From contig FNSS01000001.1 in NCBI GenBank assembly GCA_900104855.1, positions 3,844,001-3,908,000 of the forward strand: 64,000 nt of DNA, in the 5' to 3' direction. Below the pieces are notes generated by a model that worked only from the letters and a program-made list of their open reading frames with translations, did no database searches and was not told the origin of the DNA. Source of the DNA: Rhizobiales bacterium GAS188. GTDB taxonomy: Bacteria > Pseudomonadota > Alphaproteobacteria > Rhizobiales > Beijerinckiaceae. Below, piece by piece: positions 44,604 to 57,002 of this stretch. The number at the start of each line of letters is the position of its first letter. Positions within the stretch are counted from its first letter, which is position 1. The position numbers were made by a program, and so were the translations under genes.

Positions 44604-45824
44604 ATGGCAGCCTCGATCGCGCTCACGCCCAAGATTGCGGCCGCCGACCCGTCGGCGCACGGAATCGTCGCGCCGGCGCTCGATGCGCGCATCGTCGGGA
44701 TCGCCGAGGCGCGCGCCGCGCTCGCTGCCTGGCGCCAGCTCTTCCACGCCTGTGTCGAGGCCAATCCGTTCTACGGACCTGACTTTCTTCTGCCCTTGCT
44801 GGATCTCGATCCGAGGCCGGTGCGCTTCATCCTGGTCTCGGAGGGGGCGGAGCTCGTCGGCCTCGCTCCGGTCCTGCATCGCCGCTTCGCCTTACCGGGC
44901 CTATGGCGGGTGCTCGCGACCTTCAGCCATCCCTTCATCTTCGATGGCCTGCCCTTGCTGCGCCGCGGCTTCGAGGCGCGTGCCTGGCATGCCATCCTCG
45001 ATGCGCTCGCCGCGCGCCATCGCGGCGGGGTGCTCGCCATTGCGGCGTCCCCGCTCGACGGGCCGGCCGCGAGGGGCCTGACGGAGGCGCTGGCACAAAG
45101 CGGCCGGGCGAGCCTGGTGAGGACGCACCCGGAGCGCGCCGGCATCGTCGCTGCCGGCAGCCTCGATACCCAGCTCGCCCGCATCAAGTCGAAAACCATG
45201 GGCAAGCTGCGCCGCCATGAGCGTGATCTCGCCAAGCTCGGCGCGCTCGAGTTTCGCGTTGCCGGCGCCGGGCGTGAGCTCACTGAGGCGGTCGAGGCTT
45301 TCATGGCGCTCGAGGCGCGCGGCTGGAAGGGGCGCCAGGGCACGGCCTTCGTGTCCGATCCGCGCTCGGCTGCCTTCGCGCGCCGGGCGCTCGCCGCGAC
45401 AGAGGGGGCGCCCGGCGTGCGTGTCGAGACCTTGATGCTGGACCAGCGGCCGATCGGTGCCTGCCTGCACCTTCTGGGGCCGGGCTACGCCGCTACCTTC
45501 AAGATCGCCTATGAGGAGGAGCTGGCGCGCCATGCGCCGGGCGTGCTCGCCATGCTGGGCAGCTTGCGGACGCTCGGTGGCGAGCACTGGACGCAACGCC
45601 TCGATTCCGGCGTGGGCGCCGAGGATGCGGTCGGCGCCATCTGGCATGACCGAATCGCTGCGGGCGAGATGCTCGTCGCACTGGCGCCGCGCCAGGGCCA
45701 AGCGCAGTTGCGGCTCTACGCGAAGGCCGTCGCCTGGACCCAGCAGGCGCGGCAGTGGGCGCGCGATGCCTATTACGCGCTGACTCGCCGCAAGCGCACT
45801 CAGGCACGCAAGGCGAAGCGCTGA
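44604..45824 (+). CDS. GNAT-family N-acetyltransferase (BioF2-like/CelD)
   Basis: About 406 residues of the Acetyltransf_6/CelD group. The central part has KSKTMGKLRRHERDLAKLG, followed by FMALEARGWKGRQGTAF and the motif TFKIAYEEELARHAPGVLA, which is the acyl-CoA-binding core. Members modify polysaccharides, lipids or peptidoglycan precursors in other bacteria; the substrate here is unknown. The ATG at 44604 has GAGGGA upstream; a TTG at 44562 would add 14 residues. It diverges from the tRNA gene. Confidence 0.85.
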   Translation: MAASIALTPKIAAADPSAHGIVAPALDARIVGIAEARAALAAWRQLFHACVEANPFYGPDFLLPLLDLDPRPVRFILVSEGAELVGLAPVLHRRFALPGLWRVLATFSHPFIFDGLPLLRRGFEARAWHAILDALAARHRGGVLAIAASPLDGPAARGLTEALAQSGRASLVRTHPERAGIVAAGSLDTQLARIKSKTMGKLRRHERDLAKLGALEFRVAGAGRELTEAVEAFMALEARGWKGRQGTAFVSDPRSAAFARRALAATEGAPGVRVETLMLDQRPIGACLHLLGPGYAATFKIAYEEELARHAPGVLAMLGSLRTLGGEHWTQRLDSGVGAEDAVGAIWHDRIAAGEMLVALAPRQGQAQLRLYAKAVAWTQQARQWARDAYYALTRRKRTQARKAKR

Positions 45825-45923
45825 GCGCTCGACGGTTAGGCGCAAACCCAGGCCGTTTCACGCTGAGGGATGCCCGGGCGTCAGGTGTTTTGCAATGCCG
45901 AATTGAAACGCGGCCGGCAAGCC

Positions 45924-46796
45924 TCAGCCCAGCACCCGTCCGGCCACGGCGTCGAGCTTGGCGAGCAGCGCCTTGTCGCGCGCCTCCGGCGCCGTGATGA
46001 TGGCGCCTTCGAGGGCGCGATGCGAGCCCGAGGGACAGAGATCGCGCTCGGCCGGGAAGTCTTGAGCAAGCCGCGCCACCAGCCGCTTCGCCTTCTCGGT
46101 GTTGTCGTGCATCACCCTGATCACGGAAGCGACGTCGACTGCGTCATGCCCCGGATGCCAGCAGTCGAAATCCGTCACCATGGCGACCGTCGCATAGGTG
46201 ATCTCGGCTTCACGCGCCAGCTTCGCCTCGGGCATGTTGGTCATGCCGATCACGTCATAGCCGAGGGATTTATAGGTGATGGATTCGGCGTAGCTCGAGA
46301 ATTGCGGGCCCTCCATGCACACATAGGTGCCGCCCCGACGGATGGCGAGGTGCTCGGCCTTGGCGGCCTCCTCGATGCGGTCCTGCAGGATCGGGCCGAC
46401 CGGATGGGCCATCGACACATGGGCGACGCAGCCCTTGCCGAAGAAGGAGCTCTCGCGCTTCACGGTGCGGTCGACGAACTGGTGGGCGAGGACGAACATG
46501 CCGGGCGGCAGCTCCTCCTTGAAGGAGCCGCAGGCCGAGAGCGAGACGAGGTCGGTGACGCCCGCCCGCTTCAGCGCGTCGATATTGGCGCGGTAGTCGA
46601 TATCGGAAGGCGAGAGGCGGTGGCCGCGTCCGTGGCGGGGCAGGAAGACGAGCTCGGTCGCCCCGATGCGCCCGAAGGTGAGGGCGTCCGAGGGCTCGCC
46701 CCAGGGGCTCGCCACGCGCTCTTCACGCCTGTCGGTGAGGCCCGGCAGGTCGTAGACGCCCGAGCCTCCGATGATTCCGAGAACCGCCTTCGCCAT
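45924..46796 (-). CDS. mtnP: S-methyl-5'-thioadenosine phosphorylase
   Basis: A 290-residue phosphorylase that splits methylthioadenosine into adenine and methylthioribose-1-phosphate for methionine salvage. VLGIIGGSGVYDLPGL opens the nucleoside-phosphorylase fold; PRHGRGHRLSPSDI binds phosphate; YVCMEGPQFSS and GMTNMPEAKLAREAEI define MTA phosphorylase. The start at 46796 has GGGAGG upstream. It lies 121 bases after petC on the same strand and may be read with the cytochrome bc1 genes. Confidence 0.94.
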   Translation of the reverse strand: MAKAVLGIIGGSGVYDLPGLTDRREERVASPWGEPSDALTFGRIGATELVFLPRHGRGHRLSPSDIDYRANIDALKRAGVTDLVSLSACGSFKEELPPGMFVLAHQFVDRTVKRESSFFGKGCVAHVSMAHPVGPILQDRIEEAAKAEHLAIRRGGTYVCMEGPQFSSYAESITYKSLGYDVIGMTNMPEAKLAREAEITYATVAMVTDFDCWHPGHDAVDVASVIRVMHDNTEKAKRLVARLAQDFPAERDLCPSGSHRALEGAIITAPEARDKALLAKLDAVAGRVLG

Positions 46797-46917
46797 GAAC
46801 TGCCTCCCGCGCAAGCGCCGATACAGGAAGGCCGGCAGCTCTCGCCGCCGGCCAGGTTGAAATCGATAGGCGACTCCGCCCGGCTGTCGATCCGGACGAT
46901 CTCAGGCGTGAGCCAAA

Positions 46918-47865
46918 TCAGGCGTGAGCGCCGGCCCACACCTTCTTCTTGACGAAATACATCAGGCCCGCCGCGACCAGCAGATAGATCATCACTTCGA
47001 GCCCCATGCGCTTGCGCTGGTCGAGCCTGGGTTCGGCGACCCACATCAGGAAGGCAGCGACGTCCTTGGAATATTGCGCCACCGTCTCCGGTACCACCGG
47101 CTTTCCGTCGGGGCCCTTCGGATATTCGACGATACCGTCCTTGAGCGGCGCCGGCATGGCGATGCGGTTGCCGGGGATGATGGTGTTGTAGTTCTGGCCG
47201 GGCTCGATCTCGACGCCCTTGGGCGGCTCCTCATAGCCCTGCAGCAGCGCCGAGATGTAGTCAGGGCCTTGCGTCTGGTATTGCGTCACGATGTTCCAGA
47301 TGCCGTAGACGATGTCGGCCGGGAACCAGTCATAGCGCTCGAAGCTGCGCGCCTTGGCGAGCACCGACATGTCGGGCGGCAGGGAGCCGCCATTGGCGGC
47401 GCGCGCCAGCTGCTCATTGGCGAAAGGCTTCGGAAACGGATCGGCCGGCCGGCCGGGGCGCTCGAACATGTCGCCGCTCTCGTTCGGCCCGTCCTGGACC
47501 TTGTACTCGGCCGCCAGCGCCTGCACCTGGCCTTCGGTGAAATCCGGACCGCCGGGCTCGGCGAGGTTGCGGAATTTCATGTCGGTCATGGAATGGCAGG
47601 TCGAGCAGACCTCGCGGTAGATCTTGTAGCCGCGTTGCAGCTGGGCCGTGTCGTAGACGCCGAAGGGGCCAGCGAAGCTCCAGGGCTGGCGCACCGGAAG
47701 CTTCTGCTCGCCCGCCACGGGCGTCGCGGCGGGAGTTTCCTGGGCGCTTGCCGACATCACCGTCACGCAGCCAAGCGCCGCGAGTGTCACGAGCGCTGAT
47801 CGAGCCCTCTTCATCGTTTTCATTCCCGTTCGAGCGCGGTCTGCGAGGTCCGGCATCCGCGTCAT
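46918..47865 (-). CDS. petC: Cytochrome c1 of the bc1 complex
   Basis: About 315 residues. A signal peptide runs to VTVMSASA; the haem c site CSTCH lies near residue 87; [14 protein letters not shown] and [11 protein letters not shown]-like segments follow, and one C-terminal helix, [15 protein letters not shown], anchors the protein with its haem domain in the periplasm. It carries electrons from the Rieske protein to cytochrome c. The chosen ATG overlaps the petB stop in ATGA; an ATG 14 codons later is also possible and would give a more usual signal peptide. Confidence 0.93.
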   Translation of the reverse strand: MTRMPDLADRARTGMKTMKRARSALVTLAALGCVTVMSASAQETPAATPVAGEQKLPVRQPWSFAGPFGVYDTAQLQRGYKIYREVCSTCHSMTDMKFRNLAEPGGPDFTEGQVQALAAEYKVQDGPNESGDMFERPGRPADPFPKPFANEQLARAANGGSLPPDMSVLAKARSFERYDWFPADIVYGIWNIVTQYQTQGPDYISALLQGYEEPPKGVEIEPGQNYNTIIPGNRIAMPAPLKDGIVEYPKGPDGKPVVPETVAQYSKDVAAFLMWVAEPRLDQRKRMGLEVMIYLLVAAGLMYFVKKKVWAGAHA

Positions 47866-49148
47866 CCCTTCCGCTCGGGGGCGGCCGTCGCGCCCGCCGG
47901 TATGGCCGTGGCGCCGCCGAGCACCGAATCGCTGATCGAGTTCGGCAGCGTCTTCGGCGTCTCGATGAGGCCGAGCAGCGGCAGGATGACGAGGAAGTGG
48001 ACGAAGTAATAGGCCGTGAGGATGCGTCCGACGAGCAGGTAGCCGGGCGTCACTTCCTTCGAGCCGATATAGCCGAGGCCGAAACTGACGAGCACCAGCA
48101 GCCAGAAGAAGATCCGGTAGTTCGGGCGGAAGCGCGCCGAGCGCACTTTCGAGGTGTCGAGCCAGGGCACGAGAGCCAGCATCGCGATGGCACCGAACAT
48201 GGCGAGCACACCGGCGAGCTTGGCCGGGATGAAGAAGATGTCCGGCATCGAGCGAAGGATGGCGTAGAAGGGCAGGAAATACCATTCGGGCACGATATGG
48301 GCAGGCGTCACGCCCGGATTGGCCGGGATGTAGTTGTCGGCGTCGCCCAGGATATTGGGGACGTAGAAGACGAACCAGCAATAGACCAGAAGGAACACCA
48401 TGAGCCCGAAAGCGTCCTTGACGGTCGCGTAGGGCGTGAACGGCAATGTGTCCTTGGAGGATTTCACGTCGATGCCGACCGGGTTGTTCTGGCCGACCAC
48501 ATGCAGCGCCCAGACATGCAGCACGACCACGCCGGCGATCGCGAAGGGCAAGAGATAGTGCAGCGAATAGAAGCGGTTGAGCGTCGGATTGCCAACCGCA
48601 TAGCCGCCCCACAGATAGCTGACGATGGTGTCGCCGACGAGCGGGATCGCCGAGAACAGGTTGGTGATCACCGTCGCGCCCCAGAAGCTCATCTGGCCCC
48701 AGGGCAGCACATAGCCCATGAAGGCGGTCGCCATCATCAGCAGCAGGATGATGACGCCGAGCAGCCACAAGATCTCGCGCGGCGCCTTGTAGGAGCCGTA
48801 ATAGAGGCCGCGGAAAGTGTGCACATAGGCGGCGATGAAGAACATCGAGGCGCCGTTCGAGTGCAGGTAGCGCAAGAGCCAACCGGAATTCACGTCGCGC
48901 ATGATGTGCTCGACGGAGTTGAAGGCCATGGTGGATTCGGGCGTGTAGTGCATCGCCAGCACGATGCCGGTCACGATCTGCGCCACCAGCATGAAGGACA
49001 GGATGCCGCCGAAGGTCCACATATAGTTGAGGTTGCGCGGCGTCGGATAGGCGACGAAGGACGAGTGCACCAGGCCGCCGATCGGCAACCTCGCCTCGAA
49101 CCATTTGGCGAATGCGCTCTTGGGAACGTAGGTCGACTGACCGCTCAT
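47862..49148 (-). CDS. petB: Cytochrome b of the bc1 complex
   Basis: A 428-residue membrane protein with eight or so hydrophobic helices. Paired histidines for the two haems b are in [12 protein letters not shown] and [11 protein letters not shown] on one helix side and in YSLHYLLPF and [13 protein letters not shown] on the other; [15 protein letters not shown] contains the quinol-site PEWY. It is full-length and not split. I chose the ATG at 49148 with AGGTGAG upstream; a GTG is three codons earlier. It stands between petA and petC in the operon. Confidence 0.96.
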   Translation of the reverse strand: MSGQSTYVPKSAFAKWFEARLPIGGLVHSSFVAYPTPRNLNYMWTFGGILSFMLVAQIVTGIVLAMHYTPESTMAFNSVEHIMRDVNSGWLLRYLHSNGASMFFIAAYVHTFRGLYYGSYKAPREILWLLGVIILLLMMATAFMGYVLPWGQMSFWGATVITNLFSAIPLVGDTIVSYLWGGYAVGNPTLNRFYSLHYLLPFAIAGVVVLHVWALHVVGQNNPVGIDVKSSKDTLPFTPYATVKDAFGLMVFLLVYCWFVFYVPNILGDADNYIPANPGVTPAHIVPEWYFLPFYAILRSMPDIFFIPAKLAGVLAMFGAIAMLALVPWLDTSKVRSARFRPNYRIFFWLLVLVSFGLGYIGSKEVTPGYLLVGRILTAYYFVHFLVILPLLGLIETPKTLPNSISDSVLGGATAIPAGATAAPERKG

Positions 49149-49174
49149 AGTGCTCACCTTTGTCCTATCGCCGA

Positions 49175-49219
49175 GTCTCTTACGAGTAAGTCTCTTTCGA
49201 GAACGTCTCTTTCGAGAAC
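49175..49219. repeat. Three 15-bp tandem repeats between petA and petB
   Basis: GTCTCTTTCGAGAAC occurs twice in a row (49190-49204 and 49205-49219), preceded by a diverged copy GTCTCTTACGAGTAA (49175-49189). Each unit is nearly palindromic (TCTC…GAGA). They lie in the petA-petB gap, 27 bases before the petB start codon. Confidence 0.85.
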
Positions 49220-49271
49220 CTCCGACACGAGCCGCGGTCCGACAGCGGCGGCTCGGCTCGCGTCGAGAGCC

Positions 49272-49829
49272 TCAGCCGATGCGGATCTTCGTGTCGTTGA
49301 GGAAGGCATAGGGAGGAATCGCCAGATTGGCGGGCGCCGGACCGCGGCGCACGCGTCCCAGCGGATCGTAGAGAGAGCCATGGCAGGGGCAGGCCCAGCC
49401 CTGGAAGGGCCCCTGCTTGTCGAGCGGGATGCAGCCGAGATGGGTGCAGATGCCGATCACCACGAGCCATTGGTCATGGCCGGATTTGACGCGCGTCTGC
49501 TGCGAGGCGGGGTCGATCATCTCCCGCCAATCGCCCCCCTTGCTGTCCGCGATCTCCTTCGCGGTCAGATGCCGCACGAAGACCGGCTTCGAGCGCCAGA
49601 CCACATGCATGATCTGCCCCTCGGTGACCGGGGCGAGATCCACCTCGATCGGGGCGCCGGCCGCGATGGTCTGGGCGTCGGGGCTCAACTGGTTGATGAA
49701 TGGGGCGGCCACACCCGCGACGCCGACGGCGCCCACGGCAGCGGTCGCGATATAGAGAAAGTCGCGCTTGCTCTGGTCGACCTTCTCCTGCGTCGGAGTG
49801 CCGTTTGCCGTCACAGCCCCTGTCGCCAC
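49272..49829 (-). CDS. petA: Rieske iron-sulfur protein of the bc1 complex
   Basis: About 185 residues. The N-terminus holds a Tat-like signal, SKRDFLYIATAAVG, in which the first arginine of the usual pair is lysine. The 2Fe-2S cluster ligands are in CTHLGC near residue 128 and CPCHGS near 146. It passes electrons from quinol to cytochrome c1. The GTG at 49829 has AAGGAG seven bases upstream and is preferred; the frame is open to a TTG at 49859. It is the first gene of the petABC operon. Confidence 0.93.
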   Translation of the reverse strand: MATGAVTANGTPTQEKVDQSKRDFLYIATAAVGAVGVAGVAAPFINQLSPDAQTIAAGAPIEVDLAPVTEGQIMHVVWRSKPVFVRHLTAKEIADSKGGDWREMIDPASQQTRVKSGHDQWLVVIGICTHLGCIPLDKQGPFQGWACPCHGSLYDPLGRVRRGPAPANLAIPPYAFLNDTKIRIG

Positions 49830-50162
49830 CTGCAGCTCCTTCACGTCGCGGCGGGACAAGTCCCGGCCGTTTGGGTCGCCTGGGCCGTCCGGCTCGGTGA
49901 CTGGACGGTCTCAGAGATTTGACGGATCGCGATTTTCGCTCCCGTGCACAATGCGACCAGAAGTCGCCTTTGGCGTCCTTTGGCATAGGTGCCGGAGCCT
50001 GTCCATAGCCGTTCTAAGCTGCCTTACGGCCTGCCTGCGCGGCCATTCCGCACGGCCCATCCCGTTGATGCGCGGTTTATGTCCCGCCCCTTGAAATCCA
50101 ATCGATCCTTTACGCCGGCCGGGCCTAGAGCAGGGCCGTCCGCAACGGCAACAGGAGCGTGT
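49830..50162. other. Intergenic region upstream of petA
   Basis: About 330 bases between the divergent petA and the small membrane protein gene. It should contain both promoters, but no clear -35/-10 pair stands out and no gene or repeat was recognised. Confidence 0.4.
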
Positions 50163-50579
50163 ATGCGCGGCTCGATCGGCACAGCGAATTCGCGACGCGA
50201 GATTTCGCCTTCCGGCTTCGTCATCGGCAGGGATTCGCGCGGGCGTTGGACGGCGCTCGGCGCGGGCGGTCTCTCGGGTGGCCTCTTCAAGAGCAAGGAT
50301 GCGGCGATTCGCTATGCCCAATCGGAAGCCGGCCGCTCTCCGGGCGCGGTGCGTCTGACCGCGGCGCCGCTCGATCTGCCTTTCGACAAGGGGCGGATCG
50401 GCCATGGCGAAGGCCTGCCGGCCTGGTGGCGGCTAGGTCCCGGCACGCGCGGCATGACGTCCTTCGCGGACCGCCTGCCGGTCGGGGCGGGTCTCGACCG
50501 GCGCTGGTTCATGATTGATCTCGGCATCGTGGCGGGCCTTGCGGTGCTGTGCCTCGCGGTCGCGGCGGTGCTGTCATGA
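50163..50579 (+). CDS. Small protein with C-terminal membrane segment
   Basis: 138 residues, not recognised. The N-terminal half has GFVIGRDSRGRWTALG and KSKDAAIRYAQSEAG, resembling short DUF2188-like beta-alpha units. The C-terminus is one clear hydrophobic helix, LGIVAGLAVLCLAVAAVL, so the protein is tail-anchored. The ATG has AGGAG six bases before it. The next small gene overlaps its stop, so the two are made together. Confidence 0.65.
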   Translation: MRGSIGTANSRREISPSGFVIGRDSRGRWTALGAGGLSGGLFKSKDAAIRYAQSEAGRSPGAVRLTAAPLDLPFDKGRIGHGEGLPAWWRLGPGTRGMTSFADRLPVGAGLDRRWFMIDLGIVAGLAVLCLAVAAVLS

Positions 50580-50836
50580 CGAGCAATGTGTCTCCCTTCC
50601 TGCAGGGCGCCGCTGCGGCGCAAAATGCCTCGACGCCGCGTGCCTCGGCGCCGCAGGGTTTCGTGCAGCGCGTGCTGGTGGCTGTGCGGTCGCTGCTGCG
50701 CCAGGCCCCGGCGTCGAGCTCGCGCCCGCTCGCCAGGATCAGGGCGCGCCATGCGGCGCTCGGCTTCCCTTACCGGAACAATCCGGGGCCTGCGCCCAAG
50801 AGGCCGGAGCGCGACTGCGATTGCGTTCCGTGGTGA
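50576..50836 (+). CDS. Small hypothetical protein, coupled to the preceding gene
   Basis: 86 residues starting at the ATG that overlaps the previous stop in ATGA. It is alanine- and arginine-rich, without a membrane segment, and ends in ERDCDCVPW. I do not recognise it. The coupling is the main support; the end falls 8 bases before a repeat element. Confidence 0.45.
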   Translation: MTSNVSPFLQGAAAAQNASTPRASAPQGFVQRVLVAVRSLLRQAPASSSRPLARIRARHAALGFPYRNNPGPAPKRPERDCDCVPW

Positions 50837-50844
50837 TCCCCGCT

Positions 50845-51021
50845 TGGACCGCCGGCGTCCCGCCGGCCCTTGGGAACGGCTGGGCGCGCCGCTGAGAAGT
50901 AAGGGCGGCCGAGACGGTCGCGATCCCAGAGCGTTGGGACCGCGGGCGTCCCGCCCGCTCTTGAGAACGGCGAGAGGCTCACCGCCGGGAAGAAGGGCCA
51001 CCGAGACGGTCGCGGTCCCAG
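50845..51021. repeat. Two copies of the 87-bp GGGACCGCG element
   Basis: Copies at 50845-50929 and 50935-51021. The first has GCCGGCGTCCCGCCGGC where others have GCGGGCGTCCCGCCCGC: both sides of the small stem have changed together and pairing is kept. They fill most of the gap before mmsA. Confidence 0.8.
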
Positions 51022-51143
51022 GGCCGCCGTCAGAGCGCCGTGCGACGCCCGGCCGCAGCCGCGCCGTTGACAGGATCGCGGCAGGCTCCTACCGCCTTTC
51101 GCTAAAGCCAGGCCCTCTCTGGCGCCTGCGGGAGGCGAGTATC

Positions 51144-52640
51144 ATGATGACGATTCCCCATTTTATCGGCGGCAAGCGGGTCGAAGGGACCTCCGGCCGT
51201 TATGCCGATGTGTTCGAGCCCATGACGGGCGAGGTGCGGGCCCGCGTGGCGCTGGCCTCGAAGGCTGAAGTGCGCGCCGCGGTCGAGAATGCGAAGGCTG
51301 CCCAGTTGGGTTGGGCGGCGACCAATCCGCAGCGCCGCGGCCGGGTGATGATGAAGTTTCTCGACCTCGTCCATAAGGAATATGACAGCCTCGCCGAGCT
51401 GTTGGCGCGCGAGCACGGCAAGACCATCCCGGACGCCAAGGGCGATATCCAGCGCGGCCTCGAAGTGGTCGAATATGCGATCGGCGCCCCGCAGATGATG
51501 AAGGGCGAATATACCGAAGGGGCAGGCCCCGGCATCGACATCTATTCGATGCGCCAGCCGCTCGGCGTGGTGGCCGGCATCACGCCCTTCAACTTCCCGG
51601 CCATGATCCCCTTGTGGAAGGCAGCGCCGGCGCTCGCTTGCGGCAATGCCTTCATCCTCAAGCCCTCCGAGCGCGATCCCGGCGTGCCCTTGCGCATCGC
51701 CGAGTTGTTCCTCGAGGCCGGCCTGCCGGCGGGCGTGCTCAACGTCGTCAATGGCGACAAGGAGGCGGTCGACGCCATCCTGACCGATCCGGATATCAAG
51801 GCCGTGGGCTTCGTCGGCTCGACCCCGATCGCCGAATATGTGTTCAAGACCGCGACCGCCCATGGCAAGCGGGCCCAATGCTTCGGCGGCGCCAAGAACC
51901 ATATGATCGTCATGCCGGATGCCGATATGGACCAGGCGGTCGATGCGCTGATCGGGGCGGGCTATGGCTCGGCGGGCGAACGCTGCATGGCGGTGTCGGT
52001 GGCGGTGCCGGTCGGCGAGAAGACGGCCGAGGCGCTGATGCACAAGCTGGTGCCGCGCGTCGAGAGCCTGAAGATCGGCCTCTCCACGGACCCGTCGGCC
52101 GATTTCGGGCCGCTGGTGACCAAGGAAGCCCTGCAGCGGGTGCGCAACTATGTCGAGATCGGGCTCAAGGAAGGCGCCGAGCTCGTGGTCGACGGACGCG
52201 GCTTCAAGATGCAGGGCTATGAGAACGGCTTCTACATGGGCGGCTGCCTGTTCGACCATGTGACCAAGGATATGCGCATCTACAAGGAGGAGATCTTCGG
52301 CCCGGTGCTCTCGGTGGTGCGCGCCAAGGACTATAACGAAGGGCTGAAGCTCGCCAACGACCATGAATATGGCAATGGCGTCGCCATCTTCACGCGCGAC
52401 GGCGATGCGGCGCGCGACTTCGCCGCCAAGGTCGATGTCGGCATGGTGGGGGTCAACGTGCCGATCCCGGTGCCGCTCGCCTATTACACCTTCGGGGGCT
52501 GGAAGCGCTCGGCCTTCGGCGACCTCAACCAGCACGGCCCCGACGCCTTCCGCTTCTACACCAAGACCAAGACGGTGACCTCGCGCTGGCCGACCGGCAT
52601 CAAGGAAGGCGCCGAGTTCTCCATCCCGACGATGGCCTGA
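51144..52640 (+). CDS. mmsA: Methylmalonate-semialdehyde dehydrogenase (CoA-acylating)
   Basis: A 498-residue aldehyde dehydrogenase of the MmsA/IolA group, which turns methylmalonate semialdehyde into propionyl-CoA in valine or inositol breakdown. [16 protein letters not shown] opens it, [15 protein letters not shown] and [17 protein letters not shown] follow, the NAD site is [11 protein letters not shown] and the catalytic cysteine is in [11 protein letters not shown]. The ATG at 51144 has GGGAGG upstream. No other valine- or inositol-pathway gene lies next to it. Confidence 0.94.
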   Translation: MMTIPHFIGGKRVEGTSGRYADVFEPMTGEVRARVALASKAEVRAAVENAKAAQLGWAATNPQRRGRVMMKFLDLVHKEYDSLAELLAREHGKTIPDAKGDIQRGLEVVEYAIGAPQMMKGEYTEGAGPGIDIYSMRQPLGVVAGITPFNFPAMIPLWKAAPALACGNAFILKPSERDPGVPLRIAELFLEAGLPAGVLNVVNGDKEAVDAILTDPDIKAVGFVGSTPIAEYVFKTATAHGKRAQCFGGAKNHMIVMPDADMDQAVDALIGAGYGSAGERCMAVSVAVPVGEKTAEALMHKLVPRVESLKIGLSTDPSADFGPLVTKEALQRVRNYVEIGLKEGAELVVDGRGFKMQGYENGFYMGGCLFDHVTKDMRIYKEEIFGPVLSVVRAKDYNEGLKLANDHEYGNGVAIFTRDGDAARDFAAKVDVGMVGVNVPIPVPLAYYTFGGWKRSAFGDLNQHGPDAFRFYTKTKTVTSRWPTGIKEGAEFSIPTMA

Positions 52641-52647
52641 GCCAAAG

Positions 52648-52709
52648 GGCGGCGGGACGCCCGCCGTCCCGCCGCCCTGGGACCGCGACCGTCTCGGTCG
52701 CCCTTTTTG
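52648..52709. repeat. Partial GGGACCGCG element, possible terminator
   Basis: A right-end fragment (GGCGGGACGCCCGCC) is followed by the left end of a second copy (TGGGACCGCGACCGTCTCGG). The stem GCGACCG/CGGTCGC is followed by CCTTTTT, so it could end the mmsA transcript. Confidence 0.6.
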
Positions 52710-52782
52710 GCCGCAGCTCGCGGTGCCGATTGCGCTTCGGCTGCGCCTTCCCCTTCGGCCAGTTTCGTCCCATATTGAGGGC

Positions 52783-55491
<2,709 letters not shown>

Positions 55492-55501
55492 GGCGAGGCG
55501 G

Positions 55502-55630
55502 CTCGGACCGCGAGCGTCCACCTGGGATCGCGGGCGTCCCGCCCGCACTTGAGACGGTGCGGCTGGCGTGCCGCCGGGAAGGAAGGGCGACCGGGACGGT
55601 CGCGGTCCCAGGTGGGCGCCCGCGGTCCCA
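55502..55630. repeat. GGGACCGCG element with flanking fragments
   Basis: A complete copy occupies 55523-55611. Short pieces of further copies lie on each side: CGGACCGCGAGCGTCC to the left and GCGCCCGCGGTCCCA to the right. It starts 11 bases after the uvrB stop. Confidence 0.8.
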
Positions 55631-55695
55631 TGAGCCGCGGTTGGCTCCGACATCGGCCCGGCTACGCGCCGGCGCCTCCATGCTACATTCGTCCC

Positions 55696-56610
55696 ATGAC
55701 CGATCGTCCCCAGCGCCGAACCACGACCGCGCCTCGCCGTCGCCGGCGGGCCATCATCGCCTGCCAGCTCGCTCTGGCGCTCGGCCTTGCCGGTCCGTGC
55801 GCCGGCGCCGAGACCTTGGCGCAGCGTTACGAGAAACTCGGCTGCGCCGTGGTGCGCATCGAGACCAGCGAGGGCATGGGCACGGGCTTCTTCACCGATG
55901 CCGAGGGCACCTTGGCGACCGCGGCCCATGTGGTGTTCACGCGCGAGGTCCGGCAGATCGGCAGCGAGGTGCGTCTTTCGGTGGCGCTGATCTCGGCGCT
56001 GAACCTGCGCACTATCGACGGCCGCAAGCAGGCAGTGCGCCTCGGGCCTCTGACGCAGCGAGACGCCGATCTCGCCGCCTATGATCTTGCGCTCCTCAAG
56101 ACCGGCATCAAGCCGGCCTGCTTCATCCCCATCGGCCAATCGGGTGCCGCGCGCATCGGCGACCCGGTGATCTCGATCGGCTTTCCGGGCTCATCCTCCT
56201 CGGGCGTGCTGTATGAAGGCTTCATCTCCTCGCTGCATGTCGCGGCTCCGACCACGATCGGGCTGATCAAGGGCACCGACAGGCTTTATCAGATCGCCGA
56301 AGACCTGATGCGCGTGCAGATGCCGATCACGCGCGGCGCCTCGGGCGCCCCGATCCTGTCGGATGCCGACGAGGCCATCGGAGTGATCTCCGAGATCCCG
56401 ATCATCTGGACGCAGGAATTGACGCGGCTGGTGCAGGGCTATGCGGCCAATGCGTCCGGCTCGGGCGTCTTCATTGGCGGGTTCGATACCACCAAGATCC
56501 TGGCTCAGCTCGCATGGGTGGTCTCGGAATTCGAATCCCCCGGAGCCGGGATCGCGGTCCCGCTATCTTATCTGGACCGGCCTCCAGCCACATTGCCTCG
56601 GACGCCTTGA
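55696..56610 (+). CDS. Secreted trypsin-like serine protease
   Basis: About 304 residues. An arginine-rich start and hydrophobic run ending in GPCAGAETLA form a signal peptide. The triad is visible as TAAHVVF (His), YDLALLK (Asp) and RGASGAPILS (Ser, with Ala in place of the first Gly of GNSGGP). There is no PDZ domain. It should act in the periplasm. It stands alone between a repeat element and a gene-poor gap. Substrates are unknown. Confidence 0.85.
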   Translation: MTDRPQRRTTTAPRRRRRAIIACQLALALGLAGPCAGAETLAQRYEKLGCAVVRIETSEGMGTGFFTDAEGTLATAAHVVFTREVRQIGSEVRLSVALISALNLRTIDGRKQAVRLGPLTQRDADLAAYDLALLKTGIKPACFIPIGQSGAARIGDPVISIGFPGSSSSGVLYEGFISSLHVAAPTTIGLIKGTDRLYQIAEDLMRVQMPITRGASGAPILSDADEAIGVISEIPIIWTQELTRLVQGYAANASGSGVFIGGFDTTKILAQLAWVVSEFESPGAGIAVPLSYLDRPPATLPRTP

Positions 56611-56707
56611 AGGTGAAGCGGGTGCGCGAGCCGAACGTCACGGTCGGCTCGGCCGGGGCGACATTGAGGCACAGGCACAACAGGGCGACCACCGGCGACA
56701 GGTCCAT
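56471..56707 (-). CDS. Possible small secreted peptide, antisense to the protease 3' end
   Basis: A 78-codon frame. The start has GGAG seven bases upstream and a signal-like N-terminus, MDLSPVVALLCLCLNVAPA. It overlaps the end of the protease gene by 140 bases on the other strand. There is no family match. The rest of the 390-base gap to the SelW-like gene (56611-57002) shows nothing else. Confidence 0.25.
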   Translation of the reverse strand: MDLSPVVALLCLCLNVAPAEPTVTFGSRTRFTFKASEAMWLEAGPDKIAGPRSRLRGIRIPRPPMRAEPGSWWYRTRQ

Positions 56708-57002
56708 GCTGGTTCTCCAGAACCTCTTGTTCGCGAACGTCTTGCGATCCAGCCGCCCGTGACCCTTGCCGCCGCGGCAAGTTTAGCCCGCAATCGTGGC
56801 CGATACCAGCTTGTGTGGATTATCGACGGGCCGCGCCTCTTGCTTCGTATCGCCAGGGGGCACCGACCGAACGCGATCGGTCCGCCTTGCCGCCCGTCCG
56901 CCTGTTAATTGCCTGTATTATCAGGTCGGAACAGGTGGCTGAAGGCGCGGCTCGTATCCGTTGGCGGGCGCAATGGCACCGACCTCATGCTATGGTCCCC
57001 GC

